Shown one piece after another: positions 25,580-34,031 of a stretch of DNA of 64,000 bases. The stretch's first letter is position 1, and every line of letters begins with the position of its first letter. The stretch spans positions 1 through 64,000 of the forward strand of contig JAFQAP010000002.1 in the NCBI GenBank assembly GCA_017399965.1. The letters run 5' to 3'. Source of the stretch: Clostridia bacterium. GTDB lineage: Bacteria; Bacillota; Clostridia; Oscillospirales; CAG-382. The position numbers were made by a program, and so were the translations under genes. A model generated the notes under the pieces. It was not told the origin of the DNA and did no database searches. It saw nothing but the letters and a program-made list of their open reading frames with translations.

Positions 25580-26500
25580 ATGCCCATAAAAATACCCAAC
25601 GATCTGCCTGCGGTTAAAACCCTGGCGGATGAAAATATATTCGTAATGACAGAAACCCGAGCCATTACACAGGATATCCGTCCCCTAAAGCTTTTGGTGC
25701 TCAACCTTATGCCCACCAAGATAGAAACGGAAACACAGTTTTCACGCCTGCTGGGAAACACCCCTCTGCAGATAGAGATGGAGCTTATCCACACCAAGAC
25801 CCACCGTTCCAAAAACGTGGCGGACGAGCATCTGTTTTCTTTCTACAAAACCTTTGACGAGATTAAGGACCGCACCTTTGACGGTATGATAATCACCGGT
25901 GCGCCCGTGGAAAAAATGGAGTTCGAGCAGGTTGATTACTGGCAGGAGCTTTGCGAAATAATGGAATGGACCAAAACCAACGTACATTCCACCCTCCACA
26001 TTTGCTGGGGTGCGCAGGCAGGGCTTTATTATCATTACGGAATAAACAAAGTTCCTCTTGATAAAAAGTTGTTCGGAGTATATCCTCATATCGTGGATTA
26101 CAAAAATTCCATTCTCTTCCGCGGATTTGACGATGTGTTTATGGCGCCTCATTCCCGCCATACCACCGTACCCAGAGAGAGCATAGAGGCGGTGCCCGAA
26201 CTTAAAATTCTCGCATCCTCCAAAGAAGCGGGGGTATATGCTTTAAAGAACGAAAGCAGCAGTCAGGTTTTTGTGTTCGGCCATTCGGAATACGACCCCG
26301 AAACCTTAAAAAAAGAATACCTGCGTGATAAAAACGCGGGACTTCCCATCGAGATCCCCAAAAACTATTTCCCCGGGGATGACGATACAAAGCCTCCCGT
26401 GGTTACCTGGCGTTCCCATGCAAATCTGCTTTTCTGTAATTGGCTCAATTACTTTGTATATCAGACAACTCCTTACGATATTTCAAAGATCCACAAATAA
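25580..26500 (+). CDS. metA: Homoserine O-acetyltransferase (MetA family)
   Basis: A 306-residue MetA-type acyltransferase that activates homoserine for methionine synthesis. Key residues fall at the family positions: nucleophile Cys142 ([14 protein letters not shown]), His235 and Glu237 (FGHSEYD). Residue 111 is Glu (GAPVEKMEF), the residue known to confer acetyl-CoA rather than succinyl-CoA use in Bacillus and Thermotoga enzymes, so acetyl transfer is predicted. It follows metY by 12 bases. Confidence 0.95.
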   Translation: MPIKIPNDLPAVKTLADENIFVMTETRAITQDIRPLKLLVLNLMPTKIETETQFSRLLGNTPLQIEMELIHTKTHRSKNVADEHLFSFYKTFDEIKDRTFDGMIITGAPVEKMEFEQVDYWQELCEIMEWTKTNVHSTLHICWGAQAGLYYHYGINKVPLDKKLFGVYPHIVDYKNSILFRGFDDVFMAPHSRHTTVPRESIEAVPELKILASSKEAGVYALKNESSSQVFVFGHSEYDPETLKKEYLRDKNAGLPIEIPKNYFPGDDDTKPPVVTWRSHANLLFCNWLNYFVYQTTPYDISKIHK

Positions 26501-26515
26501 AAAGGAGCATTTTTA

Positions 26516-27475
26516 ATGAAATTATTGGTTACCGGCGGCGCCGGATTTATCGGAAGCAATTTTATATTATATATGCTTGACCGATACCCCTGCGACCGAA
26601 TCGTGTGCTTGGATAAGCTCACCTATGCCGGTAACCTTTTTTATTTGGAAAAGGCAAAAAACAACCCGAATTTTTCCTTTGTTAAAGGCGATATATGCGA
26701 TAAATCTTTTGTGAAACAGCTTTTTGCAAAGGAAAAGTTCGATACGGTGGTAAACTTCGCCGCCCAGTCCCACGTTGACCGTTCCATAGCTTCTTCGGCG
26801 GATTTTATTCACACCAACGTGTACGGAGTTTCCCTTTTGCTGGATACCTGCCTGGAATACGGCGTAACCCGTTTTCACCAGATATCCACAGACGAGGTGT
26901 ACGGGGAATCCTTAACCGATATTCCCTTCACGGAATCTTCGCCTCTTGACCCGGGCAACCCGTATTCCGCATCCAAAGCGGCGGCGGATATGCTGGTAAT
27001 GTCTTATTTCCGCACCCACGGGCTTAACGTAACCATAACCCGAAGTACAAATAATTACGGACCTCATCAGCACACGGAAAAGCTTATTCCCCGCCTTATC
27101 ACAAACGCTCTTTCAGGCGGTACTCTGCCTATCTACGGGGACGGAAGCAATATTCGGGATTGGCTTTACGTTACCGACCATTGCGCGGCGGTGGATGCGG
27201 TTGTACGCAAGGGCAAAGCAGGGGAAATATATAACGTGTGCGCCCGTAACGAGCGCACTAATCTGGAAATTGCCCGTCTGGTATGTAAAACCGTGGGCGT
27301 CGGCGAGGGACAAATAGTTTTCACTCCCGACCGTAAGGGACACGATAAACGGTATTTTGTTTCGGATGCAAAAATACGCACCCAGCTGGGCTGGAAAACC
27401 CAAACCAATTTTGAAACGGGATTTTCAAGTACCGTAAAATGGTATAAAGGCTTATTAAAGGAGAAAACGTTATGA
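26516..27475 (+). CDS. rmlB: dTDP-glucose 4,6-dehydratase-like protein
   Basis: A 319-residue extended short-chain dehydrogenase: Rossmann motif TGGAGFIGSNF at 7-17, STDEVYGE near 124, catalytic NPYSASKAAAD near 150, and the substrate-binding PHQHTEKLIPRLI segment. These features match RmlB, which makes dTDP-4-keto-6-deoxyglucose for surface sugars. rmlA, rmlC and rmlD are not here, so the other steps must be encoded elsewhere. It sits 15 bases after metA and overlaps the next gene by four bases. Confidence 0.88.
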   Translation: MKLLVTGGAGFIGSNFILYMLDRYPCDRIVCLDKLTYAGNLFYLEKAKNNPNFSFVKGDICDKSFVKQLFAKEKFDTVVNFAAQSHVDRSIASSADFIHTNVYGVSLLLDTCLEYGVTRFHQISTDEVYGESLTDIPFTESSPLDPGNPYSASKAAADMLVMSYFRTHGLNVTITRSTNNYGPHQHTEKLIPRLITNALSGGTLPIYGDGSNIRDWLYVTDHCAAVDAVVRKGKAGEIYNVCARNERTNLEIARLVCKTVGVGEGQIVFTPDRKGHDKRYFVSDAKIRTQLGWKTQTNFETGFSSTVKWYKGLLKEKTL

Positions 27476-28815
27476 ATATTCTTGTTATAAACGGAAGTCC
27501 CAAAGGGGAAAACAGTATCACTCTGCAGACGGTGAATTACTTAAAGCTGTTGTATCCCGACCACAGCTTTGAGGTCCTTCACGCGGGACAGCGTATAAAA
27601 GCGTTGGAGAGGGACTTTTCCCCTGCCAAAGCAACTCTTGAAAAAGCGGATATACTGCTGTTTTCATACCCCGTATATACCTTTATCGCACCTTACCAGC
27701 TTCACAGATTTATAGAAATGGTAAAGGAAAAGGGTATAGATCTGCAGGGTAAATTCGCCACACAGCTTTCCACCTCCAAGCATTTTTACGATATAACCGC
27801 CCACGAATATATAAGAGAAAACTGCCTTGATATGGGGCTTAAATACATACGCGGTCTTTCTGCGGATATGGACGATCTGTTGACAAAGAAAGGTCAGAAG
27901 GAAGCCACCGATTTTATGGAATTCCTCCTGCACTCCGTGCAAAACGGACTTTACGAGGTTTCTTCCGGCAAAACCTCTTCCTTTGTTCCCAAGTCCGTGT
28001 CCGTGCCCGAAACGGATAACACCGAAAAGGGCGGGGACGTGGTTATCGTTACCAATATGGAAGAGGGGGATACGCAGCTTAAGGCGATGATAGACCGTTT
28101 TTCCGCCGTTATGCCCCGAAAAACAAGGGTGGTAAATATAAGAGAATACCCCTTCAAGGGCGGATGCCTTGGCTGTTTTAACTGCGCGGTATCGGGCAAA
28201 TGTATTTATAAGGACGGATTTGACGATTTCCTGCGCAACGATCTGCAGACAGCGCAGGCTATGGTTATCGCCTTTACTGTAAAGGATCACTCTATGGGCG
28301 CGTCCTTCAAGCAGTATGATGACCGCCAGTTCTGCAACGGACACCGCACCGTTACCATGGGAATGCCTATGGGTTATCTCATAAGCGGCGAATATTCTTC
28401 GGAATTCAATCTGCGCACCATTGTGGAAGCCCGTGCTCAGGTGGGAAGCAATTTCCTTGCGGGTGTTGCAACGGATGAAATTGATCCGGATAAAGAGATA
28501 AATAAAATGGCGGCTTCTCTGGAATACGCCCTTAATAATTCTTACGTGCCTCCCCAGAACTTTTACGGGGTGGGCGGTATGAAGATATTCCGCGATCTCA
28601 TCTGGCTTATGCAGGGTATGATGCGGGCGGACCACAAGTTCTACAAAAAGCACGGTCAGTACGATTTCCCCCAGAAAAAGCGGGGAACCATGCTTAAAAT
28701 GTACGCCGTTGGCGCATTGATCTCATCCCCAAAAATAAAGGCGAAGATGGGCAACAAGATGAACGAGGGTATGCTTATGCCCTATAATAAGGTTTTGGAA
28801 AAGGTAAAGAAATAA
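27472..28815 (+). CDS. Two-domain flavodoxin-fold NAD(P)H oxidoreductase
   Basis: A 447-residue protein with two flavodoxin-like domains. Domain 1 (about 1-170) opens MNILVINGSPKGENSITL. Domain 2 (about 185-345) opens DVVIVTNMEEGDTQLK and carries a cysteine cluster GCLGCFNCAVSGKC, as seen in NADPH-dependent FMN reductase-like iron-sulfur flavoproteins. The C-terminal 100 residues look like an extra helical region. Its reaction is unknown. It is the last gene of the metY-metA-rmlB transcript (ATGA overlap) and ends at a strong terminator. Confidence 0.78.
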   Translation: MNILVINGSPKGENSITLQTVNYLKLLYPDHSFEVLHAGQRIKALERDFSPAKATLEKADILLFSYPVYTFIAPYQLHRFIEMVKEKGIDLQGKFATQLSTSKHFYDITAHEYIRENCLDMGLKYIRGLSADMDDLLTKKGQKEATDFMEFLLHSVQNGLYEVSSGKTSSFVPKSVSVPETDNTEKGGDVVIVTNMEEGDTQLKAMIDRFSAVMPRKTRVVNIREYPFKGGCLGCFNCAVSGKCIYKDGFDDFLRNDLQTAQAMVIAFTVKDHSMGASFKQYDDRQFCNGHRTVTMGMPMGYLISGEYSSEFNLRTIVEARAQVGSNFLAGVATDEIDPDKEINKMAASLEYALNNSYVPPQNFYGVGGMKIFRDLIWLMQGMMRADHKFYKKHGQYDFPQKKRGTMLKMYAVGALISSPKIKAKMGNKMNEGMLMPYNKVLEKVKK

Positions 28816-28826
28816 AAAAGTAGTTA

Positions 28827-28848
28827 GCCCTGCGCTTTCGCGCAGGGC
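28827..28848. terminator. Bidirectional terminator
   Basis: GCCCTGCGC, loop TTTC, GCGCAGGGC, between convergent genes; A/T-rich flanks on both sides. Confidence 0.8.
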
Positions 28849-28857
28849 ATCGTATTT

Positions 28858-29634
28858 CTATTCTTTGTCTACTATAACGATTTCTATGCCTTGTTTATCA
28901 AACTTGGCGAGGTCTTCTTCCAAAGCGTTCCAATCGGTTACAAGCACGTCCAGACGGTTGGCGGGACAGATGCTTACTATGGATTCAAACCCTATCTTTT
29001 CGGTAGGGAACAGACCTATAGTTTGCTTTGAGCTGTCCATAACGGCGTTCCAAAAGCTTATGGCTTGGGATTTCTGTATGGAAAGCCCGAAATCCGCGCT
29101 TATTGCGGCGGCGGTAAGAAAACATTTGTCAAATCGAAGCTTTTTGATAGTGTCGATTGCAAATGCATCATAGCAGTTGCCTTTTCCGTCCATTTCACCG
29201 CCCAGCATAATAACGCTTATATTCTGCTTTTTTCTTAATTCTTCTGCGATTATTATAGAATTGGTTACGGCACGTATCTTTAAGTTCTCGGGCAGGTTGC
29301 GTGCCATAAAATATCCCACTGTTGCGGAGGTTATGAATACCACGTCATTGTTGTTTATCATTGATACCGCTTTTTTCGCAATGGCAACGTAGTTTTCTTT
29401 TTCTTCTCCGAAATCCTTGCAGGTAACATTTTTCGGTTTTCCCGCCGCAACTTGCCGAACAGGAATAGCACCGCCGTGTGTCCGTTTTAAAAGACCTTGC
29501 TCCTCCAGCAGGCGCAGATCCCTCTGGGCAGAACCGTACCCTACGTTAAACTTGGTTTGTATATCTGTTACGGATATACTTCCCGTTTCAGCAAGTATAT
29601 CAAGAATTGCTCTGTGACGTTCTTCTATAAACAT
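28858..29634 (-). CDS. DeoR family transcriptional regulator
   Basis: A 258-residue repressor with an N-terminal winged helix (about 1-57, with SVTDIQTKFNVGYGSAQRDL and a KRTHGGAI wing) and a C-terminal sugar-phosphate-sensing DeoR domain. The recognition-helix region is AQRDLRLL where RRDLxxL is usual. It is divergent from the AAA ATPase gene, and the shared 186-base region contains two copies of a 17-bp repeat, likely its own operator. No sugar operon is adjacent, so its effector is unknown. Confidence 0.9.
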   Translation of the reverse strand: MFIEERHRAILDILAETGSISVTDIQTKFNVGYGSAQRDLRLLEEQGLLKRTHGGAIPVRQVAAGKPKNVTCKDFGEEKENYVAIAKKAVSMINNNDVVFITSATVGYFMARNLPENLKIRAVTNSIIIAEELRKKQNISVIMLGGEMDGKGNCYDAFAIDTIKKLRFDKCFLTAAAISADFGLSIQKSQAISFWNAVMDSSKQTIGLFPTEKIGFESIVSICPANRLDVLVTDWNALEEDLAKFDKQGIEIVIVDKE

Positions 29635-29702
29635 TATAAATTCTCCCTTTATGTTTTTTGCAAATCATCTCGAGCTGATTTGCCGCTTGTTGTTATATTA
29701 TC

Positions 29703-29719
29703 ACGTTTGTTTACGTTTG
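29703..29719. promoter_or_regulatory. Operator-like repeat, copy 1
   Basis: ACGTTTGTTTACGTTTG, itself two ACGTTTG half units ten bases apart. It matches the second copy at 29757 in all but one base. Confidence 0.7.
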
Positions 29720-29756
29720 TCAACCCCAAAACGTAAATAAGTGTAAATTCGTTTTG

Positions 29757-29773
29757 ACGTTTGTTGACGTTTG
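29757..29773. promoter_or_regulatory. Operator-like repeat, copy 2
   Basis: ACGTTTGTTGACGTTTG, 54 bases (about five helical turns) from copy 1 and overlapping the -35 of the ATPase promoter. DeoR proteins often bind tandem direct repeats of this kind. Confidence 0.7.
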
Positions 29774-29799
29774 CAATATTTGTCAAGCTGTGATATACT
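29771..29799 (+). promoter_or_regulatory. Promoter of the AAA ATPase gene
   Basis: TTGCAA (29771-29776), 17-base spacer, TATACT (29794-29799). It overlaps operator copy 2. Confidence 0.55.
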
Positions 29800-29820
29800 A
29801 TAAAAAAGGAGGTGGAACAG

Positions 29821-30708
29821 GTGATATATCTTAAAAGCTTCAGGCTTCCGAGCCGCAGGGATGAGGACGGATATTTGCTTTCTTTCCCGCATCAGCTTGA
29901 AATGGAGTGTTATTCCCACACCGACGTGTATCCCTTCAAGCTGTTTCCCGAAAAGGAGTTTAAGGATATTTCCTTTGAACCCATAACCATATTTTACGGC
30001 GGAAACGGTTCGGGCAAATCCACGCTGCTTAACGTCATTGCGGAAAAATTAGATATTACCCGTTCTGCTCTTTTCAACGATACTCCACATATGGTATCGT
30101 ATCTGAAAATGTGTGATTATTCCTTGGCTATGGAAGCAAAGCAGGTTCCCCGTGCAAGCAGAAAGATCACCAGCGACGATGTGTTTGATTTCCTTTTGGA
30201 TGTCCGTGCGGTGAACGAGGGGATCGACCGCAGAAGAGAGCAGCTTTTTGAGGAGCATTACCGTATCAACGAAACGCCTATGCCCCGTTTTACCTCTCTT
30301 GCGGAGCACGATGAATTTAAAAAATGTCTGGAGGCAAAGCGTTCCACCAAGTCCGCCTACGTTACACGGCGTCTGCCCAAGGAGCTTTCGGGTAAATCCA
30401 ACGGGGAAAGCGCATTTGTGTATTTCACTCAAAAAATAGAGGAAAATGCCCTTTACCTTCTTGATGAGCCCGAAAACAGCCTTTCTCCCGCTTTGCAAAA
30501 GGAAATGGTGAGATTTTTAGAGGATTCCGTTCGTTTTTACGGATGCCAGTTTGTAATCTCCACCCATTCGCCTTTCCTTCTTGCCGTAAAGGGCGCAAAA
30601 ATTTACGATCTGGATACGGTTCCCGTACACACCAAAAAATGGTTTGAGCTGGAAAACGTCCGCGCCTACCACGATTTCTTTAAAGAAAACACACATTTGT
30701 TCAAATAA
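29821..30708 (+). CDS. AAA/ABC-type ATPase
   Basis: A 295-residue soluble ATPase. Walker A GGNGSGKST is at about 60-68, a signature-like LSGKSNGES near 195, Walker B with LLDEPENSLSP near 216, and a switch His in STHSPFLL. It matches stand-alone predicted ATPases related to ABC/OLD-type proteins, but no TOPRIM or nuclease domain is present. I start at GTG 29821, eight bases after AAGGAGG; the upstream GTG at 29812 overlaps that site. The repeat pair in its promoter suggests control by the divergent DeoR protein. The function is unknown. Confidence 0.78.
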   Translation: MIYLKSFRLPSRRDEDGYLLSFPHQLEMECYSHTDVYPFKLFPEKEFKDISFEPITIFYGGNGSGKSTLLNVIAEKLDITRSALFNDTPHMVSYLKMCDYSLAMEAKQVPRASRKITSDDVFDFLLDVRAVNEGIDRRREQLFEEHYRINETPMPRFTSLAEHDEFKKCLEAKRSTKSAYVTRRLPKELSGKSNGESAFVYFTQKIEENALYLLDEPENSLSPALQKEMVRFLEDSVRFYGCQFVISTHSPFLLAVKGAKIYDLDTVPVHTKKWFELENVRAYHDFFKENTHLFK

Positions 30709-30757
30709 CATAAAAACGGTAACAAAATTTAATGATTTGGATTTTTGGTGAGAAAGT

Positions 30758-31132
30758 ATGGAATTAACAATAAACAACTGTGTTGATGAATATGTTTTAC
30801 TTTGCTCTCAATTATGTAAAAACGAAGAGGATTACACAAAAGAAAAAGTATCAAAGCATAATGCTGCAATGAGGAAGCTCAATAAGTTGAAAAAGAATAT
30901 GAATACGGATTCTCAACTTACAGAAAGCGTATACAGTCTTTTATTGAATTGCGAAGATATTTATGTGCAACAATCTGCGGCTACCGATTGCTTGTTGTTA
31001 AAGATACATATAGATGCTTCTGTAAAAATCCTTAAAAAAGTCAGTCGCAGCAGGAACAGAATGCTATCAATGGAAGCAAAACGTGCGTTGTTGATTTGGA
31101 AAGGAAAAATCGGCCCGTATGATCCGTTTTAA
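30758..31132 (+). CDS. Possible DUF2019-like helical-repeat protein
   Basis: A 124-residue protein, AT-rich in DNA. The second half (LLNCEDIYVQQSAATDCLLLKI, then ASVKILKKVSRSRNRMLSMEAKRALLIWKGK) resembles the DUF2019/HEAT-like pattern seen in small proteins next to toxins. It is separated from the ATPase by 49 bases. Family membership is tentative. Confidence 0.6.
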   Translation: MELTINNCVDEYVLLCSQLCKNEEDYTKEKVSKHNAAMRKLNKLKKNMNTDSQLTESVYSLLLNCEDIYVQQSAATDCLLLKIHIDASVKILKKVSRSRNRMLSMEAKRALLIWKGKIGPYDPF

Positions 31133-31180
31133 TCGTGTTTCTTTACAAGACAACGGCTTATTTTTAGATTTGATAAAACA

Positions 31181-31211
31181 AAAAGCTTTTTGCATTTTGC
31201 AAAAAGCTTTT
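31181..31211. terminator. Bidirectional terminator
   Basis: AAAAGCTTTTTGCA, loop TTT, TGCAAAAAGCTTTT: a perfect 14-bp stem between convergent genes. Confidence 0.88.
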
Positions 31212-31220
31212 ATCTTTATT

Positions 31221-33128
31221 CTATTTACTCACAATTACACGTTTGTTTTCCGTTTTGCCTGCAAGAAATTCTTTGCCGTTTCGGCAGACGGAATAGGTGT
31301 TTTTGTTTATCTTTATATCATAGCAACCGCCGCAGATATGTATACCGGAAAGAGATATTTCATTCATCCCTTCGGGAATATTGGGTAGGAAGGAAAAGCT
31401 TTCAAGGCTTTCGGGCGCTATGCCGAATAACCCTTCGGTTATTACACGGACAAACAGTGCGCTTTCTGCGGAAAGATGGCGTTTTGCCCCTTCGGGGTAA
31501 GCCTCAACAGCGTAAGGCACTCTGTCGCACAAAAGACGTTTGCGGCAATATTCAAGCAAAGGGGTTAAAATCCTGTCCCCCGCACCTGCCATAAACCCGC
31601 ATTTCATACCGTAAAGGGTGGAACGGTCCCAAATAGTGTCCGAACTGTTTTCAACCCCTCTTTCGCAGGTAAGCATACCTTCCTCCGTCCACAGATAGGG
31701 GGAAAGCATAGCGTTTAGGGTGTCTTTACTTCGGGTATTTATTCCCATACACAGAGGCAGGCATATCCACGCCCGCAGAGTGTCAAACCCACGGGAATAC
31801 CTGTAGGTTTCAAACCCGTGTAAGCTTGCGCCGAAGTAGCTTTCAATAGCTTTTTCCAGCTCTTTTGCCCGCATTTCATACAGACACGCGGTTTCGGTAT
31901 CTCCCAGGCTTTTTGCCAGCTTCGAAGCGGCGTAAAGCCCACCGTAACAAAGGGATGAGGTGGAAAGATTTGCATATCTGTCTGTAGGGAATCTTCCCTC
32001 CAATTCGTCGGAATCGGATTTTATAACTCCTTCTGGCGTTTTTTGTCTTTCGCAGTATTCGGCGCACCATTTTATGGCGGGGTAAAGCTCACGGGCGGTT
32101 TTTTCGTCCCCGAGATACAGGCAAAACAGCGATGCACCGTAAAGATACATTGCCGCATCTCCTCTGTCCCCTGCGCCTTCCCATATATCCAGCCCCTCCG
32201 CAATTATGGAGGAGGGAAGCCGCGTGTATTCATCGGACATAAAGGGAATATACGCTTTATAAGCGTTTACAGAGGCTTCCAGAACGGTTTTATCTCCCGC
32301 CATAGCAAAATGAGGGCCTGCGTATTCCACCTGATCGTTGCACCACACGGCGGCGTAATAAGCGTGGCCTCCGGGGGAATGGTATTTACCCGTCAAGGTC
32401 TCAAATACGCTTTCTCCCGCCCGCAGGCAGGCAAGACGTGTCATCATATCCAATTCGGGATATCCGCTGTTTAACACAAGGGCGTTTTCCGAAAGCTCCT
32501 TTACACGCTTCAAGCGTTGGCACAATTCCTTTTCGCCATCGGGCAAGACCGCTTTTTCGTTTGCGATATGGGCGGAATAGCCTATATCAATATGCGTGCT
32601 TTCACCTTTTTTAAGTGAAATAACTTCGGGAGAGTTGTGTTGAATACGGCAGATATATACACCCTTTGTTCCTCTGCCGCGGGAGCAAATATGCTCATTG
32701 GGAAGGGAAAGAGAAATGTTTATATCATCGGAAGCCGTTACGGTTATTCTCTCCATACAGTATTTGCTGTCCGATGCGGGGAAAAGCTGTCTGCGGGTAG
32801 AAAAACCCATATCCGTTTTGCAAAAAACGCTTAACACTCCGTCAAAAACAAACCGTATCGGATATTCCTTTACCGTTTTACCCTTTACTGTCAAACGGGG
32901 ACGGTCTGTATCTGAAATCTCAAAGCAAAAGGTTGCGTGGGTGTTGTTGGGAATTGTGCGCAGGGTGGGGAAATAGCACTTTTGGGAAAGACACAGTTCC
33001 CCGTCATTTACGCCGTAATAAACTATCTGGTCGGCGTAAAGCCCGCTCATCTCAATATCATCGGAGTGGTCGTGATCTACTTTCCATTCAATTCCGTTTT
33101 TCGTAAGTGTCCAGATCTGTTGCGACAT
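31221..33128 (-). CDS. Six-hairpin glycosidase-like protein
   Basis: A 635-residue cytoplasmic protein without a signal peptide. The first 220 residues are beta-rich; the remainder (about 225-590) resembles an (alpha/alpha)6 barrel glycosidase, with GGHAYYAAVWCNDQVEYAG, EGLDIWEGAGDRGDAAMYLYGA and SSDTIWDRSTLYGMK. Acidic residues in these loops are candidate catalytic groups. It may be an intracellular rhamnosidase-like or related hydrolase; the exact GH family and substrate are not recognised. It has its own promoter and faces the HAD gene. Confidence 0.72.
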   Translation of the reverse strand: MSQQIWTLTKNGIEWKVDHDHSDDIEMSGLYADQIVYYGVNDGELCLSQKCYFPTLRTIPNNTHATFCFEISDTDRPRLTVKGKTVKEYPIRFVFDGVLSVFCKTDMGFSTRRQLFPASDSKYCMERITVTASDDINISLSLPNEHICSRGRGTKGVYICRIQHNSPEVISLKKGESTHIDIGYSAHIANEKAVLPDGEKELCQRLKRVKELSENALVLNSGYPELDMMTRLACLRAGESVFETLTGKYHSPGGHAYYAAVWCNDQVEYAGPHFAMAGDKTVLEASVNAYKAYIPFMSDEYTRLPSSIIAEGLDIWEGAGDRGDAAMYLYGASLFCLYLGDEKTARELYPAIKWCAEYCERQKTPEGVIKSDSDELEGRFPTDRYANLSTSSLCYGGLYAASKLAKSLGDTETACLYEMRAKELEKAIESYFGASLHGFETYRYSRGFDTLRAWICLPLCMGINTRSKDTLNAMLSPYLWTEEGMLTCERGVENSSDTIWDRSTLYGMKCGFMAGAGDRILTPLLEYCRKRLLCDRVPYAVEAYPEGAKRHLSAESALFVRVITEGLFGIAPESLESFSFLPNIPEGMNEISLSGIHICGGCYDIKINKNTYSVCRNGKEFLAGKTENKRVIVSK

Positions 33129-33161
33129 ATATTTACCTTTACAAAATTAGTCTTCGGTGTT

Positions 33162-33190
33162 ATTATATAGCAAATACTTCATTTAGTCAA
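33162..33190 (-). promoter_or_regulatory. Promoter of the glycosidase gene
   Basis: Minus-strand TTGACT (33185-33190), 17-base spacer, TATAAT (33162-33167). Confidence 0.82.
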
Positions 33191-33205
33191 CAAAGGAAAA
33201 GCATT

Positions 33206-33826
33206 ATGATAAAACAATACACAACATTGCTTATAGATATGTATGGCGTTATCCTTGAAGAAAGTAAGGGGAATTTTTTGCCCTATACATACGATAATTT
33301 TCCGGAAACAGAATATGAGCGGCTGACCGCGCTTTTCCGTAAAGAAAAGCTTTTTACCAAAGCACAGTTGGGTGAATATTCGTCGGATGAATTTTTAAAA
33401 GCTTTGGGATTTGAAGATACGGAATACCATATGAAAAATTATATAAGTACCCGTCTTACTTTGGATAAAGGGTTTATTCGTTTTGCAAAGCAGGCAAAGG
33501 AAAAATATTCGCTGGTCTTGCTTTCCAATGACGTATCCGAATGGAGCGAATATATTACCGAATTTTTTGGGTTAAACGAATATTTTTCCCATAAGATAGT
33601 AAGCGGAGATATCGGTATCCGTAAACCGGATATTCGTATGTTTGATGCTTGCCTTGAGCGTATCGGCGCCACACCGGGAGAATGTATTTTTGTGGATAAC
33701 ACTGCAAAAAATCTGATTTCTGCAGAAGAAACGGGAATTTCCTGCGTGCTGTTTGATCGGGACGGGGAGCATTTTTCGGGCGCCTCCGTGGTGAATTTTG
33801 AGGAATTAAGCGCGTTATTGTTATAA
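33206..33826 (+). CDS. HAD-superfamily hydrolase-like protein
   Basis: A 206-residue HAD-IA-like protein: motif I LLIDMYGVIL (nucleophile Asp, but without the usual second Asp), motif II VLLSNDVSEW, motif III lysine in KIVSGDIGIRKPDIRMF, and motif IV CIFVDNTAKNL. Loss of the second Asp of D-x-D is seen in YihX/epoxide-hydrolase-N-like relatives and makes phosphatase activity uncertain. I start at ATG 33206, with AAAGGA upstream. It is divergent from the glycosidase gene. Confidence 0.82.
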   Translation: MIKQYTTLLIDMYGVILEESKGNFLPYTYDNFPETEYERLTALFRKEKLFTKAQLGEYSSDEFLKALGFEDTEYHMKNYISTRLTLDKGFIRFAKQAKEKYSLVLLSNDVSEWSEYITEFFGLNEYFSHKIVSGDIGIRKPDIRMFDACLERIGATPGECIFVDNTAKNLISAEETGISCVLFDRDGEHFSGASVVNFEELSALLL

Positions 33827-33827
33827 A

Positions 33828-33858
33828 AAATTGCCCGAAATCTCGGGCAATTTGTTTT
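33828..33858 (+). terminator. Terminator of the HAD gene
   Basis: AAATTGCCCGA (33828-33838) pairs with TCGGGCAATTT (33843-33853), then GTTTTTA. Confidence 0.88.
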
Positions 33859-33869
33859 TAAGATAAGTT

Positions 33870-34030
33870 TTGTCGATATGCTCTGCCATCGGTCGAGTTT
33901 GATATGTTATCAACCCCTCGTTTGCGCAGCAAACATATCGTGCCGAAGGCATATCGAGTTGCATTGGCAACATATCGACAATCCCGTGAGGGATTGATAT
34001 CGATGCATTGCGTATTTACTACGCAATGCT
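33870..34030. repeat. Chain of short hairpins separated by ATATCGA
   Basis: At least five small stem-loops (TTTGCGCAGCAAA, TGCCGAAGGCA, TTGCATTGGCAA, AATCCCGTGAGGGATT, and GCATTGCGTA/TACGCAATGC) are spaced by ATATCGA or its complement. It lies between convergent genes and encodes nothing obvious. It looks like a composite palindromic repeat element rather than a CRISPR, since the spacers are constant and the stems vary. Confidence 0.75.
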
Positions 34031-34031
34031 T

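Noticed and set aside
33870-34030. CRISPR array
   Set aside because: Spacers are constant and short while the stems vary; no cas genes are in the window.
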